From contig NZ_CP073696.1 of NCBI RefSeq assembly GCF_025264645.1, forward strand, positions 3,844,001 to 3,908,000: a stretch of DNA of 64,000 nt. The letters are read 5' to 3'. How positions within the stretch are numbered: the first letter of the stretch is position 1; each line of letters opens with the position of its first letter. Shown in pieces: positions 1 through 8,480 of the stretch. Both the position numbers and the translations under genes were made by a program. The stretch is from Edaphobacter lichenicola (GTDB taxonomy: Bacteria; Acidobacteriota; Terriglobia; Terriglobales; Acidobacteriaceae). The notes under the pieces were generated by a model. The model worked only from the letters and a program-made list of their open reading frames with translations. It did not search any database and was not told the DNA's origin.

Positions 1-1
1 C

Positions 2-247
2 GTGATCCGGTGGGCGTACGACCTGATGGAGCAGAATCACCTGTCTGAGGCAACCGACCTGTTCAAGTTGGACGTGCAGGTATTTCCGGGTTCGTGGAAC
101 GGCTATGACAGCTTGGGCGAGGCGTACATGAAGGCCGGGCAGAAGCAGTTGGCAATCGACAGCTACAAGAAGTCCCTGGAACTGAACCCGGCGAATGACG
201 ATGCCAAAGAGAAGCTGCAGGTGCTGGAGACCGCACCTGCGCACTGA
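2..247 (+). CDS. C-terminal end of a TPR-repeat protein (5' end outside window)
   Basis: The reading frame is open to the left edge, so this is the tail of a longer protein. The visible 81 residues contain one clear tetratricopeptide unit: the stretch with GSWNGYDSLGEAYMKAGQ followed by AIDSYKKSLELNPANDDA has the TPR spacing of small, aromatic and Pro residues. TPRs are helical protein-protein interaction repeats. In acidobacteria such a tail often ends serine hydrolases of the beta-lactamase family, but the catalytic part is not visible here, so the function of the whole protein cannot be stated. Confidence 0.6.
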   Translation: MIRWAYDLMEQNHLSEATDLFKLDVQVFPGSWNGYDSLGEAYMKAGQKQLAIDSYKKSLELNPANDDAKEKLQVLETAPAH

Positions 248-313
248 CCATTTCAAATGGTAGAGACTCCAGTTCCTCCAGCGTCGGCAGGATATCGGAA
301 GTGACCCGTTGTG

Positions 314-343
314 CCCGAAAAGTCAGGTTTTCGTTAGCTTCAT
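314..343 (+). repeat. REP-like hairpin repeat, copy 1
   Basis: The 6-bp stem CGAAAA (316-321) / TTTTCG (328-333) encloses the 6-nt loop GTCAGG and is followed by a TTAGCTTC flank. Stem position, loop length and loop start (GT) match copies at 11675, 11831, 12489 and 13268. It lies in the gap between the TPR fragment and the SAP gene. Confidence 0.5.
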
Positions 344-383
344 TGTTAGGCGATAAGCTTCGTCTCAAGCACTTAAAGAAACC

Positions 384-947
384 ATGCCAAAGCGCCCATT
401 CCTATCCGCCAGCCTCACCGCGCACGACTTCGCCTCCTGGTACTGGCTCAAAGAGGAACTTGTCGCCTTCTGCCGCGAGCATCAGATCTCCCCCTCCGGC
501 TCCAAGCTCCAACTACAGTCCAGAATCACGGACTATCTAAGCGGAAAAAATCCCGTCACGCGCCCCACTCCCCAGCGCACTTCAACCAAAATGCCCGCGC
601 AGTTCACCATGGACACGATCATCGGAGAAGGCTGGCGCTGCAACCCTTCCCTCGGAGCATTCTTCAGACAAAACCTCGGCCCCGGCTTTCACTTCAACGC
701 CCCAACACGCGACTTCATCCACCACAAACCCGGCAAAACCCTAGCCGACGCAGCCATCTGCTACCAAACCAGCGTGCGCCCCGGCGCAAAGAAAACCCGC
801 ATCCCCCAACAGCTCGAATACAACCAGCACTTCCGGGACTTCTTCCGCGACAACCCCGGCTCCTCACGCCAGCAAGCGATCGACGCATGGTGGATCAAGC
901 GAGGCAAGCGCAAAGCCCCACAGGAATCCCCTTCGAGCGAAGAATAG
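384..947 (+). CDS. SAP domain / DUF6434 protein
   Basis: 187 residues. Residues about 13-55 (WLKEELVAFCREHQ, then SGSKLQLQSRI and DYLSG) fit a SAP helix-extension-helix fold, known for binding DNA. Residues about 70-145 (FTMDTIIGEGWRCNPSLGAFFR, TRDFIHHKPGKTLADAA in outline) fit the DUF6434 domain that usually follows SAP in bacterial proteins of this length. The C-terminus is basic (KRGKRKAP). A nucleic-acid-associated role is inferred; none has been shown for this architecture to my knowledge. The ATG at 384 has only a weak upstream purine stretch. It stands alone, with no operon partner. Confidence 0.8.
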   Translation: MPKRPFLSASLTAHDFASWYWLKEELVAFCREHQISPSGSKLQLQSRITDYLSGKNPVTRPTPQRTSTKMPAQFTMDTIIGEGWRCNPSLGAFFRQNLGPGFHFNAPTRDFIHHKPGKTLADAAICYQTSVRPGAKKTRIPQQLEYNQHFRDFFRDNPGSSRQQAIDAWWIKRGKRKAPQESPSSEE

Positions 948-1075
948 CTTCCGGCATTTTGACAACAGAAAAAAGGAAGGCCCATCCTCCCTCGCAAATC
1001 CTAACGCCATGCAGAAATCTTCTAAGATAGGACCAAGACGTAGAACCATCTCCTGAGACACGAAGAGGAACAACA

Positions 1076-1543
1076 GTGCAGATCAACGACAAAGTAGAAA
1101 ACTTCACCCTCCAAAACCAGGATGGCAAAGAAGTCTCCCTCACCGACTTCAAGGGCAAGCCCGTAGTCCTCTTCTTCTACCCGCGCGCCGACACCCCCGG
1201 CTGCACCATCGAATCCTGCGGCTTCCGCGACGCCTTCGAAAAGTTCCAGAAACAAGGCATCGTCGTCCTCGGCATCTCCCGCGACACCGTCAAAGACCAG
1301 AAGAAGTTCAAAGACAAGTACGACCTGCCCTACGACCTCCTCGCCGACCCCGACATGGAGCTCATCAACCGCTACGACCTCGTCAAACCCAAAAACATGT
1401 ACGGCAAGATCGTCAAAGGCGTCAAACGCACCACCTACCTCATCGGTCCCGACCAGCGCCTCATCCACATCTTCGACGAAGTCAAACCCGAAGGCCACGC
1501 CGAAGAGGTCCTTGCCCTCCTCAAAGCCCACGCAAAAAAATAG
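1076..1543 (+). CDS. bcp: Thioredoxin-dependent peroxiredoxin, Bcp/PrxQ type
   Basis: 155 residues, the usual Bcp length. It reduces hydrogen peroxide and organic hydroperoxides using thioredoxin. The motif YPRADTPGCTIESCGFRD holds the peroxidatic Cys43 and, five residues later, Cys48, the resolving position of PrxQ-type enzymes. The conserved Arg in the helix after GISRDTV and the HAEEVLALLKA C-terminal helix are present. It starts at GTG 1076 behind a purine-rich GAAGAGG, so the GTG is the best start. The enzyme is cytoplasmic: no signal peptide. It appears monocistronic. Confidence 0.93.
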   Translation: MQINDKVENFTLQNQDGKEVSLTDFKGKPVVLFFYPRADTPGCTIESCGFRDAFEKFQKQGIVVLGISRDTVKDQKKFKDKYDLPYDLLADPDMELINRYDLVKPKNMYGKIVKGVKRTTYLIGPDQRLIHIFDEVKPEGHAEEVLALLKAHAKK

Positions 1544-1566
1544 CCCCAACGTTGTTTGTTTTACGT

Positions 1567-1592
1567 CGTCATTCTGAGCGCAGCGAAGAATC
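1567..1592 (+). repeat. Dispersed palindromic repeat of the 'TCATTCTGAGCGCAGCGAAGAAT' type
   Basis: A short element with ATTCT (1571-1575) and AGAAT (1587-1591) as inverted ends around GAGCGCAGCGA. Read antisense it encodes ILRCAQNDD, a false peptide found in over-called ORFs of many genomes, which marks it as a widespread intergenic repeat. It sits in the gap behind bcp. Family recognition is from memory; copy number in this genome is unknown. Confidence 0.5.
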
Positions 1593-1703
1593 GCTGTATT
1601 TGTCTTTGCGTCTTTCATGTCGTTGCTTGTTTTAAGATCCGTATGCATTCCAGCAGAAGGACAGAGTCAGGACCGAATCGAAGCCACACTCGGAGGAACC
1701 GCC

Positions 1704-1997
1704 ATGCCGCCCCAGAACACCTATCAAGTCCGATTCAAGACCCACCCCGACCCCGGCCACCCAGGAGGCTACATCCTGCAGTACGAGCGCGTCGGCGACA
1801 TCACCCACGTAGACAGTCCCCTCAAGTCCGTCTTCCGCAGCCTGGTTCAGCTCGAAGGTGCCTTCCTCAAAGCCGGACTCTATCTCCACTCCTACGGGCA
1901 CGCCGACGAGGAGAGAGACGTCAGGCCCGACCCCGAACAGGACTATGAAGTCACCAACAAAATGATGCGAGACCTCGGATTCGACATACCCGGCTGA
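1704..1997 (+). CDS. Small hypothetical protein
   Basis: 97 residues from ATG 1704, which has a good ribosome binding site (CGGAGGAACC) about 8 nt upstream. The longer frame opening at 1617 runs through the dispersed-repeat neighbourhood and has no such site, so the short start is preferred. The product is soluble, with no signal peptide or membrane segment, rich in His and Asp near its C-terminus, and predicted to be a mixed alpha/beta fold. I do not recognise a family. It lies downstream of bcp in the same direction, but the roughly 160-nt gap containing a repeat argues against co-transcription. Confidence 0.6.
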   Translation: MPPQNTYQVRFKTHPDPGHPGGYILQYERVGDITHVDSPLKSVFRSLVQLEGAFLKAGLYLHSYGHADEERDVRPDPEQDYEVTNKMMRDLGFDIPG

Positions 1998-2056
1998 ATA
2001 ATCGTCGAATCATCTCTGTCTCAAGAACCCGCGACAGCTTTCTCCACAAAATCCGT

Positions 2057-2084
2057 TTGCCAAAAATCGAATCTTCGCTATAAG
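2057..2084 (+). promoter_or_regulatory. Sigma-70-like promoter for the Oar-like receptor
   Basis: TTGCCA (2057-2062) and TATAAG (2079-2084) are separated by 16 nt and lie about 80 nt upstream of the receptor start. Predicted start of transcription is near 2091. Confidence 0.45.
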
Positions 2085-2164
2085 CTGGTCGGCACTTGCG
2101 ATGTACGTTGTTACTCCCCGTTCACGCTCTATTGATCGCAGGTTAACGAGCTGACGTAAAGCTT

Positions 2165-5100
2165 ATGGCTATGCGAAAAAATAGATCTTCCCTCGCCTTC
2201 AACCTGTTGGTGGCCTTCCTGTGTTGTCTCCCAGGCATCCAGCTTCACGCTCAATATGAAAACGGCAGCCTCGTAGGAACGATCCACGACTCCACCGGCG
2301 CCGCAGTCCCGGGCGCGGCCGTTACCGTCACCAACAACGCCACCGCCGTCGCTGCGAAAGGTGTAACCAACGCTTCAGGCGACTACGAGTTCCCGTCTCT
2401 CCGCATCGGCGTGTACACCATCTCCGCCAGCGCCACCGGCTTCGCCAACGCCGTCGCAAACAACATCACCATCACCGTCGGCGGCCGTGAACGCATCGAC
2501 CTCAGCCTCCAGCTAGGCTCCACCGCGACCACCGTTGAAGTCAGCGACGTCGCCCTCCAGGTTGAAACCGAATCCAGCCAGCGCGGCCAGATCATCACCC
2601 AGTATCAGAGCGCCGCCTATCCTCTCGTCAGCCGCAACTACTCCGACCTCCTCGGCCTCGTCACCGGCGTCCGCCAGGCCCCCACCGCTGCGACCACCAG
2701 CTCCATCAGCTCGCTCGTCCGCGCTGGCGCCTACAACGTCAACGGCCAGCGCAGCATGTTCAACAACTTCCTCCTCGACGGTATGGACAACAACGCCTAC
2801 GGCGAGAGCAACCAGGGCTTCGACAACCAGATCATCGCCGTCCCGCCCGACTCCGTCGCCCAGTTCCAGATCGTCACCAACAACGAGAGCGCAGAGTACG
2901 GCCGCTCCTCCGGCGCCACCATCAACGTCGCCTCCAACAGCGGAACCAACCGCTTCCACGCCACCGTCTACGAGTTCCTCCGCAACACCGACCTCAACGC
3001 AGCCGGCTACTTCAAGCCCACCCTCGTCGGTAGCAGCGGAAACGTTGTCCCCTTCCGCAAGCCCACCTTCAACCGCAACCAGTTCGGCGTCAACTTCGGC
3101 GGTCCCATCATCAAGGACAAGCTCTTCTACTTCGTCGACTACGAAGGCTTCCGCCAGGTCCTCAAGCCGCTCAGCGTCAACACCGTCCCCACCACCAACG
3201 AACTCAACGGCAAGCTCGTCGTAGCGGTTCAAAACCCCATCACCGGCCAGGTCTACCCCGCTGGCACCACGATCCCTACCTCCGCCATCAATCCCATCTC
3301 GCAGCAGATCATCGGCTTCTTCAAGCAGATTCCCACCCAGGGCACCGGTCTGGCCTCCACCGGCCTCGACCAGAACAACTACGCCACGCAGGTCCCCTTC
3401 ACCGACAACTCCGACAAGGGTGATCTTCGTCTCGACTACCAGCAGAACTCCAACAACTCCTGGTTCCTCCGCGTCAGCGATCGCAAGGAGACCGGCGTCA
3501 ACTACCCCATCTTCCCCCTTCCCCTCGACGGCCAGACCAACGGCACCATCCGCGTCCTCGATCAGCAGGTCGCCCTCGGCTACACCCACCTCATGGGCGC
3601 CAACAAGGTCCTCGATGCACGCCTGGGCCTCTCGCGTACCAAAGCCGGCAAGTTCTCGCTCTCCATCGGCGACAACGCCATCTCCATCCCTGGCCTTCCC
3701 TCCGACCCCACCGTCGCCGGCGGACTTCCCTCCACCAGCATCGGCGGCGGCTTCACCGCCTTCGGCCGTCAGAGCACCAACCCCCAGTGGCAGAACCCCG
3801 CCCTGCTCGATCCCAAGGTCAACTTCACCTGGGTCAAAGGCAAACACTCCCTCAAATTCGGCTATGAGTACGAGCACATCTGGATGGCCGTCAACGACAA
3901 CAATCCCCTCTACGGCTCCTTCAGCTACGCGCAAGGCTTCAGCCTCTGCCCCAGCACCACCGTCAACGGCGTAAAAACCGCAACCAATCCCAACTGCCCC
4001 AACATCAGCGGCGCCGTCGCTGACAACTACTGGGCCGACTTCCTCTTCGGCACCACCAACAACTACTCCCTCGCCAATCTCTTCGTCGCCCACCTTCGCC
4101 AGACCCTGCAAAGCGTCTACGCCCAGGACGACTGGAAGGCCAGCAACAAGCTCACCCTCAACCTCGGCCTCCGTTGGGAGTACGGCTCGCCCTACTCCGA
4201 GCAGCATAACTACATCTCCAACTTCGATCCCATCTCTCAGACCGTCCTCACCCTCAGCCCCGGCGCTGTGGCGGGCAACGGCATCACTCCATTCTCCGGC
4301 GGTGGCGTCTACGGCAACACACTCGTCAACCCTGACCTCAACGACTTCGCTCCCCGCCTTGGCTTTGCCTACGCCGCCACTCCACGCACCTCCATCCGCG
4401 GCGGATACGGCACCAGCTACGTCCACTACACCCGCGCCGGCTCCGGCGATATCCTCGCCATCAACGCCCCGCAGGCTCAGTTCGTCTCCGTCACGCAGAA
4501 GGCGCCAACCGCCGCCAACCACTGCCCGGTCGGCGGAGCTGCTGCAACCTGCTACGTCACCACCGACCAGGGATTCCCCAACGGCATCGCCACCACCTTC
4601 AATCCCGCCACAGACAACATCACCTGGGTTCCCAAAAACACCCGCGACAGCTACGTCCAGAGCTACTTCCTCAGCGTGCAGCAGGAGCTCGCCAAGAACA
4701 CTCTCCTCGACATCGCCTACGTCGGCAACCATGGCACCAAGCTTCAGGGCTTCCTCAACGGCAACCAGAAGAACCCCTCCAACGGCTTTGCTCGCCCCTT
4801 CGGCGACTGGCCCAGCGATATCACCACAGCCCTCAACGAGTTCTACTCCCACTACGACGCCCTGCAGGTTCGTTACGAGCAGCGCTTCGTCGCCGGGCTC
4901 AGCCTCCTGAACTCCTTCACCTGGTCGCACTCGCTCGACAACGCCAGCGCCTCGCTCGAAGGCAACTCGCCCTCGCCGCAGGACGCCAACAACATCTCCG
5001 CCGACTACGGTCAGTCCGACTACAACCTGCCCGTCGCCAACGTCACCAGCCTCGTCTACGATCTGCCCTTCGGGCACAACCGTAAGTTCCTCAGCAGCAG

Positions 5101-5683
5101 CAACGCCTTCACCAACACCGTCCTCGGTGGCTGGCAGATCAGCGCCATCAACACCATGCAGGCCGGCACACCCTTCAACGTCGGCTACACCCCCAACTCC
5201 GCCAACGCCGTCTCCCCGCAAATCTCCGCTACTTATCGCGGAGCCAACGAGTATCGCCCCAACATCGTCCCCGGTCAGCCAACCATCAAGAAAACCAAGC
5301 TGAGCACCGGCTACATCCAGTACATCAACCTTGCCGCGTTCACTCTTCCCGCAACCACGAACAGCAGCGGCGCCATGGCCAGCCCCTTCGGCAACGCCTC
5401 ACGCAACCCCGGTCGCACGCCTGCCTTCTACCAGACAGACCTCGCTCTCAACAAAAAGTTCAACACCCCAATCGATAGCCTCAAAGTTGAGTTCCGCACC
5501 GAGGCCTACAACATCTTCAACCACACCAACCTCTATCTTCCTGCAAGCGGTCTCGGCGGCACTCTCAGCACACCAGCCACCGCGACTGCAGCAGCGCAAC
5601 TCAACAGCCCCACCACCGGTGGACAGATCACCAGCACCTTCGAGCCGCGCATCTTCCAGTTCGGCCTGAAGATCCTCTACTAA
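2165..5683 (+). CDS. Oar-like TonB-dependent receptor with carboxypeptidase-regulatory domain
   Basis: 1172 residues. A signal peptide (about residues 1-30, ending near LHAQY) leads into a carboxypeptidase-regulatory-like beta-sandwich (about 33-115; GTIHDSTGAAVPGAAVTV, GDYEFPSLRIGVYT). A TonB plug region follows (about 130-260; NVNGQRSMFNNFLLDGMDNN), then a long outer-membrane beta-barrel ending in the aromatic FQFGLKILY typical for barrel insertion. This architecture is the Oar/OmpA-related TonB receptor family, strongly expanded in Terriglobia and thought to import large or plant-derived substrates; the substrate is unknown here. No FecR/sigma pair is adjacent. It is preceded by its own promoter and followed by a strong terminator. 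Confidence 0.9.
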   Translation: MAMRKNRSSLAFNLLVAFLCCLPGIQLHAQYENGSLVGTIHDSTGAAVPGAAVTVTNNATAVAAKGVTNASGDYEFPSLRIGVYTISASATGFANAVANNITITVGGRERIDLSLQLGSTATTVEVSDVALQVETESSQRGQIITQYQSAAYPLVSRNYSDLLGLVTGVRQAPTAATTSSISSLVRAGAYNVNGQRSMFNNFLLDGMDNNAYGESNQGFDNQIIAVPPDSVAQFQIVTNNESAEYGRSSGATINVASNSGTNRFHATVYEFLRNTDLNAAGYFKPTLVGSSGNVVPFRKPTFNRNQFGVNFGGPIIKDKLFYFVDYEGFRQVLKPLSVNTVPTTNELNGKLVVAVQNPITGQVYPAGTTIPTSAINPISQQIIGFFKQIPTQGTGLASTGLDQNNYATQVPFTDNSDKGDLRLDYQQNSNNSWFLRVSDRKETGVNYPIFPLPLDGQTNGTIRVLDQQVALGYTHLMGANKVLDARLGLSRTKAGKFSLSIGDNAISIPGLPSDPTVAGGLPSTSIGGGFTAFGRQSTNPQWQNPALLDPKVNFTWVKGKHSLKFGYEYEHIWMAVNDNNPLYGSFSYAQGFSLCPSTTVNGVKTATNPNCPNISGAVADNYWADFLFGTTNNYSLANLFVAHLRQTLQSVYAQDDWKASNKLTLNLGLRWEYGSPYSEQHNYISNFDPISQTVLTLSPGAVAGNGITPFSGGGVYGNTLVNPDLNDFAPRLGFAYAATPRTSIRGGYGTSYVHYTRAGSGDILAINAPQAQFVSVTQKAPTAANHCPVGGAAATCYVTTDQGFPNGIATTFNPATDNITWVPKNTRDSYVQSYFLSVQQELAKNTLLDIAYVGNHGTKLQGFLNGNQKNPSNGFARPFGDWPSDITTALNEFYSHYDALQVRYEQRFVAGLSLLNSFTWSHSLDNASASLEGNSPSPQDANNISADYGQSDYNLPVANVTSLVYDLPFGHNRKFLSSSNAFTNTVLGGWQISAINTMQAGTPFNVGYTPNSANAVSPQISATYRGANEYRPNIVPGQPTIKKTKLSTGYIQYINLAAFTLPATTNSSGAMASPFGNASRNPGRTPAFYQTDLALNKKFNTPIDSLKVEFRTEAYNIFNHTNLYLPASGLGGTLSTPATATAAAQLNSPTTGGQITSTFEPRIFQFGLKILY

Positions 5684-5789
5684 CCACCACGTAGAAGTCA
5701 GAGCCTGCAATAGCGGGTGCCCCATGTCTCGATTCTGAGACATGGGTTCTCACTCGAGACACAAACCTCCAACCAGCACACGCTGCACA

Positions 5790-5828
5790 AAAAAAGCCCT
5801 GCGCCAACCAGCGCAGGGCTCTTCTTGT
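5790..5828. terminator. Bidirectional intrinsic terminator
   Basis: A perfect 10-bp stem AGCCCTGCGC (5795-5804) / GCGCAGGGCT (5811-5820) with loop CAACCA. It is flanked on the left by seven A residues and on the right by CTTCTTGTTT, so it can stop the receptor transcript from the left and the 5847-6686 transcript from the right. Confidence 0.85.
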
Positions 5829-5846
5829 TTGCGGCACCACAAACAA

Positions 5847-6686
5847 CTAAGGCTTCGGCGTCCAGAAATCCGGCTCAGCCTGCACCATCGCCGGTGTCGG
5901 ATAGCTCATCTTCGGCGCGATCCGGAACACATTATTCACTCTCGACTCCACGCACGAAGCCTCCAGCGCCTGCAGCTTCTTCATTCCCTCTGTCCCCAAC
6001 GCCTCGACGAACTTATCATCCTTCGCAAAATTCGCGTCGATCTCCGCCCCGTCGTGCAGCGTCGTAATCACAAGGAATGCACCGCCGCCTGTTCCATAAA
6101 GCTCCTCATACATCCCCCAGTGAGCATCCGGCACGCCCTTCTTATAAGCGTCGAGCACCAGCTTTACCAGCTCCATCCACTCATCGTAGTGTCCCGGCCG
6201 AATCACAAACTGGCTGATCGTCTCATAGCGCGACCCAACCCGATAACCCTGATTGAGACTGAGATCATCTCGCCGCATCCATATACTCGAATCGGTCTCG
6301 GCAAGCAGATCGCCATCGGCTTCGTTCACCTTGTCTAACTCAGCAGAAAGAGAAGCGTTGGTATTCACACTCTTGCGCGCCGCTTCCATCTCAGCAAAGC
6401 TCGGGTAAGCACTCAGAAACAGAACCCGAGGCCGCCCCGAAAGCGACGCCAGAGCGTAGTAGTAGTCCGTAGCCTTAGCCTTCGACATCGCCTTAACAAA
6501 ATCGCCCTCGGTCTTTTCATGCGGTCCACCCTCCTTGCCCGGCTTGGTGAACTCACGCGTAATCGATAATATCTTCGGACTCACGATCGTCTTGTCCTGT
6601 GCGACGACAGACGGCGTCACGCTACTTACGAAACCAACAAGCAACAGAGGGAGTACGACAGACTGACAACGGAATGGCAGCTTCAT
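5847..6686 (-). CDS. Exported hypothetical protein, possible ferredoxin-like-fold (dimeric barrel) repeat
   Basis: 279 residues with a signal peptide (about 1-29, ending VVAQ), so it acts outside the cytoplasm. The mature part has two similar alpha/beta halves. One holds the segment around KATDYYYALASLSGRPRV and the other YETISQFVIRPGHYDEWMEL with GGGAFLVITTLHDGAE. They resemble tandem dimeric alpha/beta-barrel (NIPSNAP/ABM-like) units, but this is only a fold impression. A strong ribosome binding site GAGGAG precedes ATG 6686. Convergent with the receptor gene and sharing its terminator. No enzyme residues recognised. Confidence 0.65.
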   Translation of the reverse strand: MKLPFRCQSVVLPLLLVGFVSSVTPSVVAQDKTIVSPKILSITREFTKPGKEGGPHEKTEGDFVKAMSKAKATDYYYALASLSGRPRVLFLSAYPSFAEMEAARKSVNTNASLSAELDKVNEADGDLLAETDSSIWMRRDDLSLNQGYRVGSRYETISQFVIRPGHYDEWMELVKLVLDAYKKGVPDAHWGMYEELYGTGGGAFLVITTLHDGAEIDANFAKDDKFVEALGTEGMKKLQALEASCVESRVNNVFRIAPKMSYPTPAMVQAEPDFWTPKP

Positions 6687-7054
6687 AAATTTTTCTCCTC
6701 AAGGTCGAACGTGAGAGAAGCGAAGGTGGTACGCGGCCGGCGAACTCCTCTCGCGTCTTCGAGAAAAGTAACGTTGGCTGCAAGGCGGACAGGCATGCCT
6801 GAATAAGTCACAGCATGATTGCCCGGGAACAAACTCCCCGGAACCCAAAATAAGTGTCGAATGATTCGCGCGAAATACTAGGTACTTCGATCTCATAAAG
6901 CAATCAATTTCTGTGCATATGAGACTCAACGCGAAGCCAACTACTCGTGCGTTTCGCCTGCTCCAACAGGAGCCTCAGCAGAACCTAAGGTCGATCAACA
7001 GTTACCGTCTCCCTATAATGAATAGAGGAGGAGGCAGCCAAAAAAAACACAGCC
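6687..7054. other. Intergenic region between divergent genes with a -10 element
   Basis: 368 nt between the exported protein (leftward) and the deacetylase (rightward). It holds the ribosome binding site of the leftward gene at its left end and a perfect TATAAT at 7014-7019 just upstream of the deacetylase, without a convincing -35 box. A GAGGAGG at 7025-7031 lies unusually far (about 23 nt) from the deacetylase ATG. No small ORF with a good start was found. Confidence 0.4.
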
Positions 7055-7795
7055 ATGACACAAACACAAACAACCGCCGCTCTCCTCGCCACCGCAACCG
7101 CAGCCGCCGGCACCATCACCTACGCCGCACTCTCCGCGCAGTCCCAACTCTTCGGCAAGCTCCTCATCGCCGGATCGAACCCCGACGAGATCGCCCTCAC
7201 CTACGACGACGGCCCCAACGACCTCGCCACCGAACGTCTTCTAGACGTCCTCGCCCAACACAACGTCCACGCCACCTTCTTCCTCATCGGCAACTACGTT
7301 CGTCAGCGCCCGCACATCGCTCGTGCCATCGCATCCGCTGGCCATCTCATCGGCAACCACACCATGACCCACCCATGGCTCGCGTGGCAATCCGCCTCAC
7401 GCATCCGCGAAGAGCTCAGCAGTTGCAACGCAGCTATCGAAGACACCCTCGGCATCCCCGTCCGCTACCTTCGCCCTCCGCACGGAGCGCGCCGCCCCGT
7501 CGTCTTTCGCATCGCCCGAGAGCTCGGCCTCACCACCGTCCACTGGAACATCCTCCCCGGCGACTGGAAGCCCATCGGAGCTGGTGAAATCGCCGCCCGC
7601 ACCATCCGTGGCATCGAGCAGGCACAACGCCAACACCGCGCCTCCAACGTTGTCCTCCACGACGGCGGCCAGGCGGGTCTCGGCCAGCCACGCCTCCCAA
7701 CCATCGAAGCCACCGGCCTTCTACTCCGCCACTACCAAACCCAACCCCAAAAAAAATTCGTCACCATAGACCACTGGAACATCTCTCCCGCATAA
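7055..7795 (+). CDS. Polysaccharide deacetylase (NodB homology, CE4)
   Basis: 246 residues. CE4 enzymes remove N- or O-acetyl groups from peptidoglycan, chitin or xylan. All key motifs are present: TYDDGP with Asp51 (base) and Asp52 (metal), HTMTH with His102 and His106 (metal ligands), and RPPHGAR (motif 3). WNILPGDWK and VVLHDGG near residues 170 and 210 match motifs 4 and 5. The N-terminal 30 residues form a hydrophobic Ala/Thr-rich segment, suggesting an anchor or signal peptide. The likely substrate is cell-wall or exopolysaccharide sugar; the sequence does not decide which. It is a lone gene. Confidence 0.9.
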   Translation: MTQTQTTAALLATATAAAGTITYAALSAQSQLFGKLLIAGSNPDEIALTYDDGPNDLATERLLDVLAQHNVHATFFLIGNYVRQRPHIARAIASAGHLIGNHTMTHPWLAWQSASRIREELSSCNAAIEDTLGIPVRYLRPPHGARRPVVFRIARELGLTTVHWNILPGDWKPIGAGEIAARTIRGIEQAQRQHRASNVVLHDGGQAGLGQPRLPTIEATGLLLRHYQTQPQKKFVTIDHWNISPA

Positions 7796-8007
7796 CTCTT
7801 AGCACCAAAAATATCGCCAACAATCCATCCACAGCGTAGCGGGACACAATCTTTGTGTTTCGCACAATATCCGCGTCTCTCATCCGTCATCACATACAGC
7901 ACACAGTACGGGAAGTCTGAACAGTTGTGACCCAATCAGCCGAGCACGACGAGGTCTACCATCCCTTCGCGTCGGATCGGATTAACAGTTGAGCAACCAT
8001 AAAGAAG

Positions 8008-8337
8008 GTGAGGATCATGACAAATCTTGAAGGGCAACGCAGTGCGAAGCCCGATCCAAATTGCAAGTTTGATCCTGGTGTCATGGTGCCGATCATCGAC
8101 CGTATGCGCTGTGAAGCAAAAGGACCGTGCGTTCCGATCTGTCCTTACGACGTCCTCATCATCCGCACCGTTTCGCCGGAAGAGAAAGCCTCCTTCTCTT
8201 TAGCAGGGAAGTTGAAACTGCTCGTCCACGGGGGAAAGCAAGCCTTTGTTCTCGATCCTGACTCTTGCCGGGGATGCGGCCTGTGCGTGAAGGCCTGCCC
8301 CGAGAAGGCGATCAAACTGCAAAAGCGATTGCACTGA
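8008..8337 (+). CDS. Ferredoxin-like 4Fe-4S dicluster protein
   Basis: 109 residues. The C-terminal cluster motif is complete (CRGCGLCVKACPEKAI). The N-terminal motif reads RCEAKGPCVPICPYDV: the second Cys of the usual CxxCxxC is a Lys, giving C-x5-C-x3-CP. The same CxxKxxC pattern occurs in a recognised group of bacterial ferredoxins, so it looks inherited rather than a defect; it may hold a 3Fe-4S or otherwise ligated cluster. A soluble electron carrier; partner unknown and no oxidoreductase gene is adjacent. The GAAGGTGAGG ribosome binding site directly precedes ATG 8008. Confidence 0.85.
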   Translation: MRIMTNLEGQRSAKPDPNCKFDPGVMVPIIDRMRCEAKGPCVPICPYDVLIIRTVSPEEKASFSLAGKLKLLVHGGKQAFVLDPDSCRGCGLCVKACPEKAIKLQKRLH

Positions 8338-8480
8338 CGAAGCAGCGTCACAAGATGACGTCAGCATTACACACTGAGTAGTCGCCAACTTACTCATCAA
8401 GCGCCCATTAGCGCCTATAAAAATCTCACGATTTAAGCGAACGTCGCACAGCCGACTCACGTACCATACATAGACCCCGC

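Noticed and set aside
1022..1648. 208-residue minus-strand frame over bcp containing ILRCAQNDD
   Set aside because: This peptide is the known read-through of a dispersed DNA repeat, and the frame is antisense to an unambiguous peroxiredoxin.
2513..5221. 902-residue open frame antisense to the Oar-like receptor
   Set aside because: Its composition (Gly/Val/Asp-rich, no domains) is that of a mirror of C-ending codons on the sense strand; the sense protein has signal peptide, plug and barrel.
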